Shown here one piece after another: positions 50,590 to 60,016 of a stretch of 64,000 nucleotides of DNA. Origin of the DNA: Lachancea dasiensis (lineage: Eukaryota; Ascomycota; Saccharomycetes; Saccharomycetales; Saccharomycetaceae); contig LT598455.1 in assembly GCA_900074725.1 (NCBI GenBank), positions 1,303,802-1,367,801 of the forward strand, given 5' to 3'. The position numbers and the translations under genes were made by a program. The stretch's first letter is position 1. Each line of letters opens with the position of its first letter. The notes beneath the pieces were generated by a model, which did not search any database, was not told the origin of the DNA, and was given only the letters and a program-made list of their open reading frames with translations.

Positions 50590-53259
50590 ATGCAAGCACT
50601 TCCACCGATTCGAAAGCGTAACAGGGTGTCGCTTTCATGTTTAGAGTGCAAGAGGCGAAAGACGAAATGTGACAAGAAGAAACCTAAATGTACACGATGT
50701 GAGAAGCTTCAAGTTCCTTGTACATACATGCATTCAACCCCAGGACAGTTCCCTAAAGCGCATTTACAAGTACCTGGGTTACTGGCTTACAATAAGCTCG
50801 AACAAGCGGAGTCATTGGGCAGCCCATACCCTAGAAGCCCTACGTCTCCGCCGGTAGCCTCTTCAGCTGGGACCGACAGCGGAATCGAAATGCCTGCCTT
50901 TAATGTACAAAACTGGCGGGATATACGTGTTAGTCTCGATGACTCAGAAGACACAATTGTCGCTCTCGAGCAAAAAAGATACCTTCACAAGCCGTACTCC
51001 GTTTTAGCTATGCTGCAGCGAGATCACTACCTGCGTGCACTTGTTGGTTCTGTGTGGGGCTTCACTCTCTCGGGCGATCATAGATATCTCGGGAAGGCAA
51101 AAGATGGATCACCTGCAGCAGGAGAGAAATCTGTTTATCATTTTATCGGAGATGTCATTCAGCAGTCGTCAAAGCAGCAGACACAACTATCACCAGCCAT
51201 TTTCCTCAACAACTCTCTATTCGCGTGCGACTTTTCGCTCGAGAAAGCAATTCTGTCCGAAAATAAGCTTCCGGATGCACTAATCGAAATAATTGAAGAG
51301 TTACAAAGCTTGCTACCAACGATGCCGGCGCTAGAGTTTTTACTCAAAAACTTTTATTCGACTTTATATCCAATATACCCATTTTTGGACATCCCTTCTT
51401 TTGAAGAAAGCATAAGAAAGGTCCTGCATAATCGGGGCGACGGATCTTCGCATTATATTTTGGATGTAGATCCTCCAGAAGTGCGCCGACTCCTCGAGAA
51501 TCTTTGCATTCTAGTAATGATCCTGAAGATTTCACATGCTGCGGTGCTGAGCAACGACGATGCAGTAACGAGGCAAGGTACTATGTCTTTGAATTTGGAG
51601 GGTAACGACGTTCTGCCGGAGAAGGTGGTGGAGTTGGCACAGAGAATTTTGTTGATGTTAAACATAAGTCTTTACACCAGTGAAAACAGTGTATGCTGCT
51701 TACTATATTACTGGGTTTACCAATCCTTACTGAGCTCAAATGCGAGTTTCAAGCTGCCCGCTCCAGTGATTTTGGGACTTGGGGCCATCTTACAACTGGC
51801 AACAATACTTGGACTGCATAAAGACCCCTCGTCTTTCAAGATTTTGACCAAACCTGCTCAATCTGATAGAAGTATCTTGAATTATAGGCGCAAGTTGTGG
51901 TTAGGTGTTACAGTAGTAAGGATGAGTGAGCTTTTACCTAACGGTTGTGGATTCTTTTTGAGCACAAATGTGTTCGCCAAGACATTCATGCAACGGTGCC
52001 GAGATGATTCAACTTATATGTCTGCAGTTATCAAGGACAACCCAAATGCGACTGGCTACGATATCCCTTTACATGAATTATACTATAATGAATATTTGAT
52101 GTTCCATGAGTGGGGAAAGCTAGGTACTGCTTGCTCACCTGTAGCCGAGCCAACGTCTTTATCATCCATCAATAAGATATTGACCCAATGTGAGCACCGG
52201 CTCCAACGGTTATTCCCCTTATCTTACCTTTCGGTTACGACTGATTCGGAAAATTTACCGGAAACTAGCATTGGTCACATAGATTGTGCTAAGGGAAACC
52301 CAGAGGTCAATTACCATCACATTCGTGCTGCTAAAACATTTACATCAAATTGCCAAGGGAGGTTAATTTTGCAGACAGTGACAGGCGCGCTGGCTCACAA
52401 CCTTGAAAACAAATTACGATGTAGCTCTTCGCAGATTTTACTCGAACCTTTACAATACTACATTAAGGAAAGCTTTCGCTATTGTACGGAGCTCACAAAA
52501 CTGCTGATGAAGTATCTGATGAACGAGTTGAATTCAGTTTTGCCACAAAAATTTGGCTATGCTTACAACAGAATGATGTCAATTTGCTTGCTCAGGGTGT
52601 TCATGAGCTTGACTAGCTTAGTACTTCGGTTATCATATTATGAGGTATACCTGGAAGGTGTGGTAGGGTCTGCGTCCTTCCTTTATCAAAATGTGGACAA
52701 CTCGAGAGGCTCTAGCCTTTTACATTTGGCACAAGGTGCGAAAGAGAAATTGGTACTGCTTCTTCAGGTCTTGGTGACAGTTTCTTCCAGGACTATCTGC
52801 AAAACTCATAGTCGTTGTGAGAAAACTGTCTCATTAATCAAATATATTCTGCATTTGATAGAGATAGGGCATTTGGTGGAGGCAACTAATCGTTTATGGG
52901 ATCAGAAATTGGCGGGCAACGAAATTCCAAAGCCAGTCAGGAATGCAATTTTATTCAAATGGGGTATCGACGTAGAAGATGCAAAGGCTGTGAAGGATGA
53001 GCTTTTGGACGCTAATATAATGGAGGCTTTTGACGAAGAACTGCTTTCATTTTTTTGCTCTTCGCTGGAAAACCTTGATCTCAAGCAAGCTTCTGAAATG
53101 TTCAAAATGAACCAGAGAACTGAAAATGAACCTTTAGCAGCGGGAGCTCTCTCAGAGAGCCTGCTAGATGATGCAAATATTTTTTCTGGGGATGTGTTGA
53201 AGTACTTCGATGTCTTCGATGATTTCCTTGGCGACGGATCATCTCTTAACCTCATATAG
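50590..53259 (+). CDS. Zn2Cys6 transcription factor, Oaf1/Hap1-like DNA-binding domain
   Basis: The 889-residue protein has its zinc cluster at the N terminus: RKRNRVSLSCLECKRRKTKC, then CTRCEKLQVPC (residues about 17-44), with all six cysteines and the spacing C-x2-C-x6-C-x6-C-x2-C-x6-C. The RKRNR lead-in resembles Oaf1, Pip2 and Hap1. A middle homology region spans about residues 240-480 (FYSTLYPIYPFLDIPSFEE; LGLHKDPSSFKI; YRRKLWLGVTVVRM). The acidic C terminus ends with Asp/Phe-rich sequence (YFDVFDDFLGDG) that could be an activation domain. I cannot assign an S. cerevisiae orthologue or target. It is convergent with the next regulator, 215 bp between stops, and divergent from the permease. 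Confidence 0.85.
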   Translation: MQALPPIRKRNRVSLSCLECKRRKTKCDKKKPKCTRCEKLQVPCTYMHSTPGQFPKAHLQVPGLLAYNKLEQAESLGSPYPRSPTSPPVASSAGTDSGIEMPAFNVQNWRDIRVSLDDSEDTIVALEQKRYLHKPYSVLAMLQRDHYLRALVGSVWGFTLSGDHRYLGKAKDGSPAAGEKSVYHFIGDVIQQSSKQQTQLSPAIFLNNSLFACDFSLEKAILSENKLPDALIEIIEELQSLLPTMPALEFLLKNFYSTLYPIYPFLDIPSFEESIRKVLHNRGDGSSHYILDVDPPEVRRLLENLCILVMILKISHAAVLSNDDAVTRQGTMSLNLEGNDVLPEKVVELAQRILLMLNISLYTSENSVCCLLYYWVYQSLLSSNASFKLPAPVILGLGAILQLATILGLHKDPSSFKILTKPAQSDRSILNYRRKLWLGVTVVRMSELLPNGCGFFLSTNVFAKTFMQRCRDDSTYMSAVIKDNPNATGYDIPLHELYYNEYLMFHEWGKLGTACSPVAEPTSLSSINKILTQCEHRLQRLFPLSYLSVTTDSENLPETSIGHIDCAKGNPEVNYHHIRAAKTFTSNCQGRLILQTVTGALAHNLENKLRCSSSQILLEPLQYYIKESFRYCTELTKLLMKYLMNELNSVLPQKFGYAYNRMMSICLLRVFMSLTSLVLRLSYYEVYLEGVVGSASFLYQNVDNSRGSSLLHLAQGAKEKLVLLLQVLVTVSSRTICKTHSRCEKTVSLIKYILHLIEIGHLVEATNRLWDQKLAGNEIPKPVRNAILFKWGIDVEDAKAVKDELLDANIMEAFDEELLSFFCSSLENLDLKQASEMFKMNQRTENEPLAAGALSESLLDDANIFSGDVLKYFDVFDDFLGDGSSLNLI

Positions 53260-53474
53260 CCCGCAGTTTGCGAAGCTTCTTCTACAATAGCAAAGACGTC
53301 CGTTGAATATATACAAGATAATTTAAAAAAAAGGTGATCAGTTGCGATTCTAGATATGACAATTCACCTTAGCTCTCTTCTTTACATCACGCAGCACCGT
53401 AATCAATCCGAGTGTGTTAATTTTTCACTCAAAACGCCGAGCTTATTTCCAGTCCTGCTACTGGCGTCAGAATT

Positions 53475-55739
53475 TCAAAGATTAAGGGCACCATATACAC
53501 CAAGGAGTTCCATATTGTTAACAATGAAGGGGTTTAGAGAGGATTGTTTGGAACTCTCAAGGTCTTGTAAATTGGAATCAGGAGTGGCATATTCCAGACT
53601 TTTCAATTCCTGTTCAGAAAGTGGAACTTCCCTACTGAATTTTGAATGAAAAGTCTTACGCAGAATGTTCACCATGAACTTGAAGTTATTGTACAGATTT
53701 GCGGTCGACAAAGAGACATTGAGGCTATCAGACAAAGATGCAGACTCAAAAGGGGCAAAACGATTTGCAAATGCACTGTGAAGACGCGCCACAAGCTTAA
53801 CGTCCTCCTCAAAACTTGTTGCGTCTTCTTGTTTAGACAGAGCATACACGAAGATTTCAAAGAAAGCCAAATTAATGGTCCACTGAAATGATCTGAAATA
53901 GCTGGACAGATTTAGGTCGTACAATCCAAGCGCACCTAACAAAACCTCTCTTGCCGTTTTAACACTTTCGTAAAATGGAGTTTCGACATTCATCAAACCA
54001 CGTTCTTTCATGTATGTTTGAATTTTGAACACTGCTTTTTGAACATACATCAAATTTATGCAGAACGTAAATTGGATGTTGTAAATAAAAAGCCTTGACA
54101 TGGAAGTCGGAAGATCGCTGCTTTTTAGAAGTTCTGTCAAAGACGGATTATCCAGCGCTTCTAGGGGTCTCATTCCTGCCGGAAGCGAGAGCCTGAAAAT
54201 CTCCATTTCTTTCAGCAGTTTTTGTGCATTTCTATACTGCTTTTCGGGGTTGATAGTTGCCGAGGGTGCGTAGAGATGGCTGTAAACACTAGACGCGATA
54301 TCAATTAGCCGACAAAAATAATACCCACCAAATTTATCAAACCCTGTTTCCTTTACCACTAGGCTATACATGTCTTTCGCAAAAGAAGGGCCACAAGTAG
54401 GGTGATTGGTGGAAGCTGCCAATGTTGTTTGGGCCAAAAGATCCAAGGGAGCAGATAGTGTGCAAATAGATGTGCTGGTATCGTAGTTGGCCACTACCGG
54501 GGGTTTCCCTAAGATTAAGCTGAGTTTGCTATCAAAATAGCGACAGATTCCCCAAATTTTCTTTCTCCGGTCGACCTCCTGGATTGGTAACCCCTCGTAG
54601 GATATTTCAGCGTGCAGGCCCTGATCCTGAGCCAGCCGCACAGCCAGCGTTACCATCATGTACGACGCATGGAGAGCACCAGTAAAATCCGTGTACGCCA
54701 TTAATGACAAAAAAGCTTGCAAAGTATCGATTCCCTCCGGTAAAATTGACACTTGGTGATAATGGAAAAGAGCGTTGGAAATGAAAGTGTCTTCCAGTTC
54801 GCGGAGTTTTGCGTCATCTTCCACCACCTCCACTACTCGACGATGAACACCCTCGATGTGCGTCTTGTAATAATGCTGCTGAAAGTGGACAATTAGCGCC
54901 AGCGCCACATGAAGTGTGATGCAGTGAGAACGCCTCAAAGATCGTATTCCACCCTCCTGGTATTTGTTGTATATTTCGGACACCTCTTGATACGGCACAA
55001 ACGACACGGTCTGGAGGCCCGATCGATCGAAGATATCCAGAAGCGTTTCCAACACCGCGTTTTCCGGCAATGGCTTGAGACCCAGGGGTACTGGAAACAG
55101 GTTTTCCGTCTTCTTCTGCCGCAGAAAATGTGAGTACCAGCCGGACAAAAAGGAAATCTCCAGTTCCGAGTTCAAGCTCTTGGAGCGGATCCATTCCAGG
55201 CCCTTAGGCGAGAATATGGCGTACGAAGAACACACGCCAAAATCCCCTGAAACGCTGTAGGTGGGACCATTTTCCATATATTCCGAGAGACCAGAGCTGC
55301 CCGACGTCGAATTGGCGCTTGTGTTCCCCGCTGCAAATTTCCCAGGACTATTGTCGCCTCCTCGTTGGCGAGGCTCGCCGCTGTTTTGTAAAACCACCTT
55401 CGCCAGCAAATCCAGCGATGTGACTCGCTGCAGCGGTAGCCCGCCAATCTGTAGCCTCGACCGCTGCTCCCCGTACATGCCCCGTCGATTGCGCTTCCGA
55501 ACACGCCCATTTTTCGGTCCTGGCGAGCTGGTTTTCAGACTTTCGGCCACCTCGATGACCCGTTTTTCCAAACACTCTATTTTCTCCATAATCCTATAAA
55601 AGTGGTCCACTTTGCTACCCGCCAATGCCTCTTTCGCACTTCCATCTTCCACAACATCTGAACTCATAATGAGACTACTGTTAAAAGCTCTTGAGTCCTT
55701 TCTTCCGGTTCTTGATACTTCTAACTCTTCTTCACACAT
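53475..55739 (-). CDS. fungal regulator-like protein with middle homology region but no zinc cluster
   Basis: The 754-residue protein from the first ATG (MCEEELEVSR; the frame goes on to a TTG at 55796) could alternatively start at Met 25, ATG 55667. A short coiled coil (FYRIMEKIECLEKRVIEVAE) like the linker that usually follows a zinc cluster is present near residues 65-85. Then comes a basic stretch (RVRKRNRRGMYGEQRSR). A middle homology region typical of fungal transcription factors follows (LQAFLSLMAYTDFTGALHASYMMVTLAVRLAQDQGLH; RRKKIWGICRYFDSKLSLILGKPP). No Cys-x2-Cys cluster lies in the protein. I also translated the roughly 325 bp upstream and found none there. It could act as a partner of another regulator, or have lost DNA binding. 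Confidence 0.75.
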   Translation of the reverse strand: MCEEELEVSRTGRKDSRAFNSSLIMSSDVVEDGSAKEALAGSKVDHFYRIMEKIECLEKRVIEVAESLKTSSPGPKNGRVRKRNRRGMYGEQRSRLQIGGLPLQRVTSLDLLAKVVLQNSGEPRQRGGDNSPGKFAAGNTSANSTSGSSGLSEYMENGPTYSVSGDFGVCSSYAIFSPKGLEWIRSKSLNSELEISFLSGWYSHFLRQKKTENLFPVPLGLKPLPENAVLETLLDIFDRSGLQTVSFVPYQEVSEIYNKYQEGGIRSLRRSHCITLHVALALIVHFQQHYYKTHIEGVHRRVVEVVEDDAKLRELEDTFISNALFHYHQVSILPEGIDTLQAFLSLMAYTDFTGALHASYMMVTLAVRLAQDQGLHAEISYEGLPIQEVDRRKKIWGICRYFDSKLSLILGKPPVVANYDTSTSICTLSAPLDLLAQTTLAASTNHPTCGPSFAKDMYSLVVKETGFDKFGGYYFCRLIDIASSVYSHLYAPSATINPEKQYRNAQKLLKEMEIFRLSLPAGMRPLEALDNPSLTELLKSSDLPTSMSRLFIYNIQFTFCINLMYVQKAVFKIQTYMKERGLMNVETPFYESVKTAREVLLGALGLYDLNLSSYFRSFQWTINLAFFEIFVYALSKQEDATSFEEDVKLVARLHSAFANRFAPFESASLSDSLNVSLSTANLYNNFKFMVNILRKTFHSKFSREVPLSEQELKSLEYATPDSNLQDLESSKQSSLNPFIVNNMELLGVYGALNL

Positions 55740-56064
55740 TGGTCCTTCCAGTTCATGGAATTCAGTCAATTGAAGATGAGACGTACATAGTGACAAAATA
55801 GCAATTTGATCTTAAAAGTATACAAAACTTTTGTATCGAAAACTTTTCGTTGTTGGTAAGAGACAGAACTTAAGTGAACCTAAGAACAAGGTCTCTAACT
55901 TTCGAATAGCATCAATCCAGCGGGGTGGGAGAGACCGCAGACGTTTAAACAAGGCTTTTGTGTGGATTATTTTTTATTCTGCACTTTTTGGGGGATCATT
56001 TTTTTGTGTTTGTAAAAGATAGTTGCTTGAGTGTCTTGGCCTGCCGAAAAGCTTATTTGTGGCC
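55740..56064. other. intergenic between divergent regulator and PSE1
   Basis: This 325 bp is a shared upstream region. I inspected it for a missing zinc-cluster exon of the regulator and saw neither cysteine pairs nor splice signals. Confidence 0.5.
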
Positions 56065-59000
56065 ATGTCAGCACTATCAGACGAGATAAATAGCACGCTT
56101 ATCGATGTGCTGAATGGATTTTCGTCGCCGGTGAATGGGGTGCGTGCAGCAGCCGAGGAGGCCCTGAACAAGAACTGGATCACGCCCGACAACATCGAGA
56201 TTTTGCTACTGTTTTTGGCAGAGCAGGCGGCATTTTCCACCGAAATGACACTCTCTGCGCTGTCGGCGGTGTTGTTTCGGAAACTGGCGCTGCGGGCGCC
56301 TCCTTCGTCCAAGACGGTGATCATCGCGAAGAACATCACGCACATCAGCGAGTCGGCGCTAACGCAGATCCGGATGACGCTGTTGAAGGGCTTCGTTACG
56401 GACCGCCCTGGAGGCATTCGGCACAAGCTTTCAGATGCGATCGCGGAGTGTGCACAGGACGACTTGCCTGACTGGTCAGAGCTTCTTCCGGCGCTTTTCG
56501 ATGCCATCAAGAACGCCGATCCCAATTTCCGGGAGTCTAGCTTTCGTATTTTCACGTCAGTCCCGCACCTGATAAACGCCGTTGATATCAATAGCGTACT
56601 CCCCATTTTTGAGGCTGGCTTCACAGACGTGGATGACAATGTAAAGGTCGCCGCGGTCACGGCGTTCGTGGGATATTTCAAACAGCTTCCCAAACAGCAC
56701 TGGTCCAACCTTGGTGTGTTGTTGCCAAGTCTGTTGAACAGTCTGCCTAATTTCCTCGATGATGGCAAGGACGATGCTCTCGCCTCGGTTTTCGAGTCCC
56801 TTATAGAGCTGGTCGAACTGGCTCCAAAACTTTTCAAATCCATGTTTGACCAAATGATCCAATTTATTAATATTGTTATCGAGAATAAAGACTTGGAAAC
56901 TTCCGCCAGAACTACTGCTCTTGAATTGCTTACAGCCTTTAGCGAGAGTGCTCCACAGATGTGTAAATCTAGCCCCACTTATGCCCAGTCTTTGATCATG
57001 AACACCTTGATTATGATGACAGAAGTGTCTATCGATGATGATCAAGCCTCCGAATGGCACAACTCCGATGACACGGATGAGGACGATGAAGAGGTCACAT
57101 ACGACCATGCCCGCCAGGCGCTAGATCGTGTGTCTTTGAAATTGGGTGGTAAATATCTGGCCCCTCCTTTGTTCCAATATTTGCAGCAAATGGTGTCGTC
57201 ATCTGAATGGAGGGAAAGATTCGGTGCGCTGATGGCTCTTTCGTCTGCGGCCGAAGGCTGTAGGGACGTTCTCATTGGAGAAATACCTAAGATTTTGGAT
57301 ATGATCATCCCACTCATCAATGATCCCCATCCCAGAGTTCAATATGGTTGCTGTAATGCTTTGGGCCAAATTTCGACCGATTTTGCTCCACTTATCCAAA
57401 GTACTGCGCATGAACGCATTATCCCTCCTCTTATTTCTAAGCTCGCTCCTCAATCAGTGGATCGGGTGCAAACACATGCTGCTGCTGCCCTTGTCAATTT
57501 TTCGGAGCATGCAACTCAAGTCATCTTAGAGCCTTATCTTGACGGTCTTTTGACAAATTTACTTACATTGTTACAAAGCACCAAATTTTATGTTCAAGAA
57601 CAGGCACTGACGACAATCGCCTTTATCGCGGAAGCTGCTGAGAAAAAATTCATCAAGTACTATGATACCCTAATGCCGTTGCTCATCAATGTGTTGAAGA
57701 CTGACACCGGTAGTGATAATAGATTACTGAAGGGAAAGTGTATCGAATGCTCGACTTTAATTGCACTTGCTGTGGGTAAAGAAAAGTTTATGTCTCAATC
57801 ACAAGAACTAATAGAGCTCTTTGTGCTTTATCAGAATCATGGAATCGAGGATGATGATCCCATGAAAAGTTATCTGGAACACGGATGGAGCAGGATATGT
57901 CGTATTCTAAGAGAAGACTTTGTGTCACTTCTGCCCGTAGTAATCCCTCCTCTTTTAGAAACCGCCAAGGCTACCCAAGATGTCAGTTTGATCGAAGAGG
58001 AGGAGGCTGCTAACTTTCAACAATATTCTGATTGGGATGTCGTTCAAATTCAAGGTAAACACATTGCAATTCACACATCAATCTTGGACGATAAGGTTTC
58101 AGCAATGGAACTCCTTCAGGTATACACTACTATTTTGAAAAACTACTTTGCTGTTTACGTGGGAGAGATCATGAAGGAGATTGCGGTCCCCTCTATCGAC
58201 TTTTATCTGCATGACGGAGTAAGAGCAACTGGGGCCGGGCTCATTCCAGTTCTTCTTTCCTCTTTGGTGTCAGCAACGGGCTCACAAAACAATGAAGTCT
58301 TGCAGTTATGGCACTTGGCGTCCAACAAATTGCTAAACGGAATAATGATTGAGCCCATGCCTGAGATAACACAAATGTACCACACAGCCTTAGTAGATGG
58401 GCTAGCCATTATGGGCGAAAACAGCCTCAATGAAGAACAGTTGGCGCAATACACCAAAGGTATATCAGCAAATCTCTCCGATATATACGAACGTGTCAAA
58501 CAGCGTCGCAACCAGGAGGACGAATACAACGAGGATGTAGATGATGACTTTGAGGACTACACAGATGAGGATCTACTGGACGATATTAACAAGTCGTTGG
58601 CTGCAGTATTCAAGACTACTCGTGGAGGCTACCTCAATCAGATTCAGGCTTTGTGGCCTTTAATTATCACTTATTTGAGAGATGGAGAGGTCATCTTGAC
58701 CTTATTTGCTCTCTGTGCAATTGGGGACATGGTGGAAAATGCAGGTTCTGCCACGGAACAACTAAAAAGTAATTTTATCAACGAGGTAAAGGATTGTTTG
58801 CTGTCTCCCGATGCTTCTATTCGTCAAGCTGCGTCTTACGTCATAGGCGTTTGTGCTCAACATAGCCGTGAGAGCTACGCCCAAGAATGTTTGGAATCTC
58901 TGGCAATCCTTGCCCGTGTAATTTCAATTCCCGATTCCAAATCCGAAGAAAATGTCACTTCGACAGAAAATGCGAGTGCTGCAATTGCCAAAATTTTACA

Positions 59001-59343
59001 CAGTTATGGTACCACGGTCCCAGATTATGACAGCTATGTTTCTACGTGGTTGAAATCCTTCCCCATGATACAGGACGAGGAAGCGGCCGCTTTCAATTAT
59101 AGATTTTTGGGTCATCTGATTGACTCCAACTCTGCCGCAGTGGCTAGTCCTGCTATAATTCCAAGTATCGTGGATTATGTTGTCCAAGCATTGCATCACA
59201 AGTCGCTAGTCGGAAAAAATGCCGGCGCTGTGGTCGAATCTACAAAAAAGCTGCTGGGATCTCTGCCTCCCAATGAAGCAATGTCTTTATTTCAGAGATA
59301 TCCACCCGACGTCGTCCAAGAAATGCAGCATTGGTTCGCCTGA
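56065..59343 (+). CDS. PSE1: Pse1/Kap121 importin beta
   Basis: The 1092-residue HEAT-repeat karyopherin imports ribosomal proteins, Pho4, Ste12 and others, and binds Ran-GTP through its N-terminal repeats. It matches Pse1 (1089 residues) almost throughout: LLFLAEQAAFS, FRKLALRAPPSSK, IRHKLSDAIAECAQDDLP, SFRIFTSVPHLI, NDPHPRVQYGCCNALGQISTDF, EEEEAANFQQYSDWDVVQIQGKH and the C-terminal end WFA. Acidic inserts (DDTDEDDEE; EDVDDDFEDYTDED) are also family features. The frame extends 14 codons to a TTG, but ATG 56065 gives MSALSDEIN, the family start. Confidence 0.97.
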   Translation: MSALSDEINSTLIDVLNGFSSPVNGVRAAAEEALNKNWITPDNIEILLLFLAEQAAFSTEMTLSALSAVLFRKLALRAPPSSKTVIIAKNITHISESALTQIRMTLLKGFVTDRPGGIRHKLSDAIAECAQDDLPDWSELLPALFDAIKNADPNFRESSFRIFTSVPHLINAVDINSVLPIFEAGFTDVDDNVKVAAVTAFVGYFKQLPKQHWSNLGVLLPSLLNSLPNFLDDGKDDALASVFESLIELVELAPKLFKSMFDQMIQFINIVIENKDLETSARTTALELLTAFSESAPQMCKSSPTYAQSLIMNTLIMMTEVSIDDDQASEWHNSDDTDEDDEEVTYDHARQALDRVSLKLGGKYLAPPLFQYLQQMVSSSEWRERFGALMALSSAAEGCRDVLIGEIPKILDMIIPLINDPHPRVQYGCCNALGQISTDFAPLIQSTAHERIIPPLISKLAPQSVDRVQTHAAAALVNFSEHATQVILEPYLDGLLTNLLTLLQSTKFYVQEQALTTIAFIAEAAEKKFIKYYDTLMPLLINVLKTDTGSDNRLLKGKCIECSTLIALAVGKEKFMSQSQELIELFVLYQNHGIEDDDPMKSYLEHGWSRICRILREDFVSLLPVVIPPLLETAKATQDVSLIEEEEAANFQQYSDWDVVQIQGKHIAIHTSILDDKVSAMELLQVYTTILKNYFAVYVGEIMKEIAVPSIDFYLHDGVRATGAGLIPVLLSSLVSATGSQNNEVLQLWHLASNKLLNGIMIEPMPEITQMYHTALVDGLAIMGENSLNEEQLAQYTKGISANLSDIYERVKQRRNQEDEYNEDVDDDFEDYTDEDLLDDINKSLAAVFKTTRGGYLNQIQALWPLIITYLRDGEVILTLFALCAIGDMVENAGSATEQLKSNFINEVKDCLLSPDASIRQAASYVIGVCAQHSRESYAQECLESLAILARVISIPDSKSEENVTSTENASAAIAKILHSYGTTVPDYDSYVSTWLKSFPMIQDEEAAAFNYRFLGHLIDSNSAAVASPAIIPSIVDYVVQALHHKSLVGKNAGAVVESTKKLLGSLPPNEAMSLFQRYPPDVVQEMQHWFA

Positions 59344-60016
59344 AACTAACCATCTCTAGTATCTATGTACAATTTTCTGCATCTTTTAATGAACGCCTAC
59401 ACTAATTCCTTAGCCTAGACTGGAAGGAGTGCAAAAAACAGTGATTGGCCTGCTGGTGAAGATACCGCCGACTTTACGAGTCCTGAGGTATGGAAATCCT
59501 TAGTAGATAATGCGACTCTATTGTATAGAATGATATAAACCCATTGTAAGGCTGCTATGTGGAACAAGCCTTGTACTTTGATGGCATGGAACCGAACAAA
59601 GTTATCCAACTTTACAATGTATTAAAATATAATTTGCTGTACCACATTATCGCAACATTTTTAACAATGCTACCTGTTTAATTCTTGAAGCTCACAGCGT
59701 ACCCTGAAAGTGACGAAACCCAACTAGACTCAAGAAAGATCTAAAGTTTAATACACCATCAAAATCATTTCCAAGCACAATTATATTTATCTGGACGTTC
59801 TTGGCCTCAACGGAAAGACCACCCGTGGGATTACAGTTGATACTTTGTGAATTATAGGCTCACCAATCACGTGACGAGTCATTGTCGTGTGGAAAATTTT
59901 TGGCATAGGTGTGCGATGAGCATCTCATCGCATCTCATCAGAGAGCGCAGGTCGTCGGCAACTGACTAGGATCGAGATAAGTGTTGGATCTTCGAAAGCA
60001 GTTACCAGTAATTCAG
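59344..60016. other. intergenic, PXR1 promoter
   Basis: PSE1 terminator then PXR1 promoter. It includes an E-box palindrome and PAC/RRPE boxes annotated separately. No gene is seen; a 64-codon minus frame at 59415-59609 looks random. Confidence 0.5.
59867..59931. promoter_or_regulatory. PXR1 promoter boxes: TCACGTGA, RRPE and two PAC sites
   Basis: In order: TCACGTGA (59867-59874, Cbf1/bHLH type), RRPE GAAAATTTTT (59892-59901), exact PAC GCGATGAG (59913-59920) and exact inverted PAC CTCATCGC (59924-59931). The two PAC sites face each other 3 bp apart, 85-105 bp before the ATG. Confidence 0.75.

Noticed and set aside
55974-56978. 334-codon open frame on minus
   Set aside because: Antisense to PSE1, which is conserved throughout; the composition is a shadow of PSE1 codon usage.
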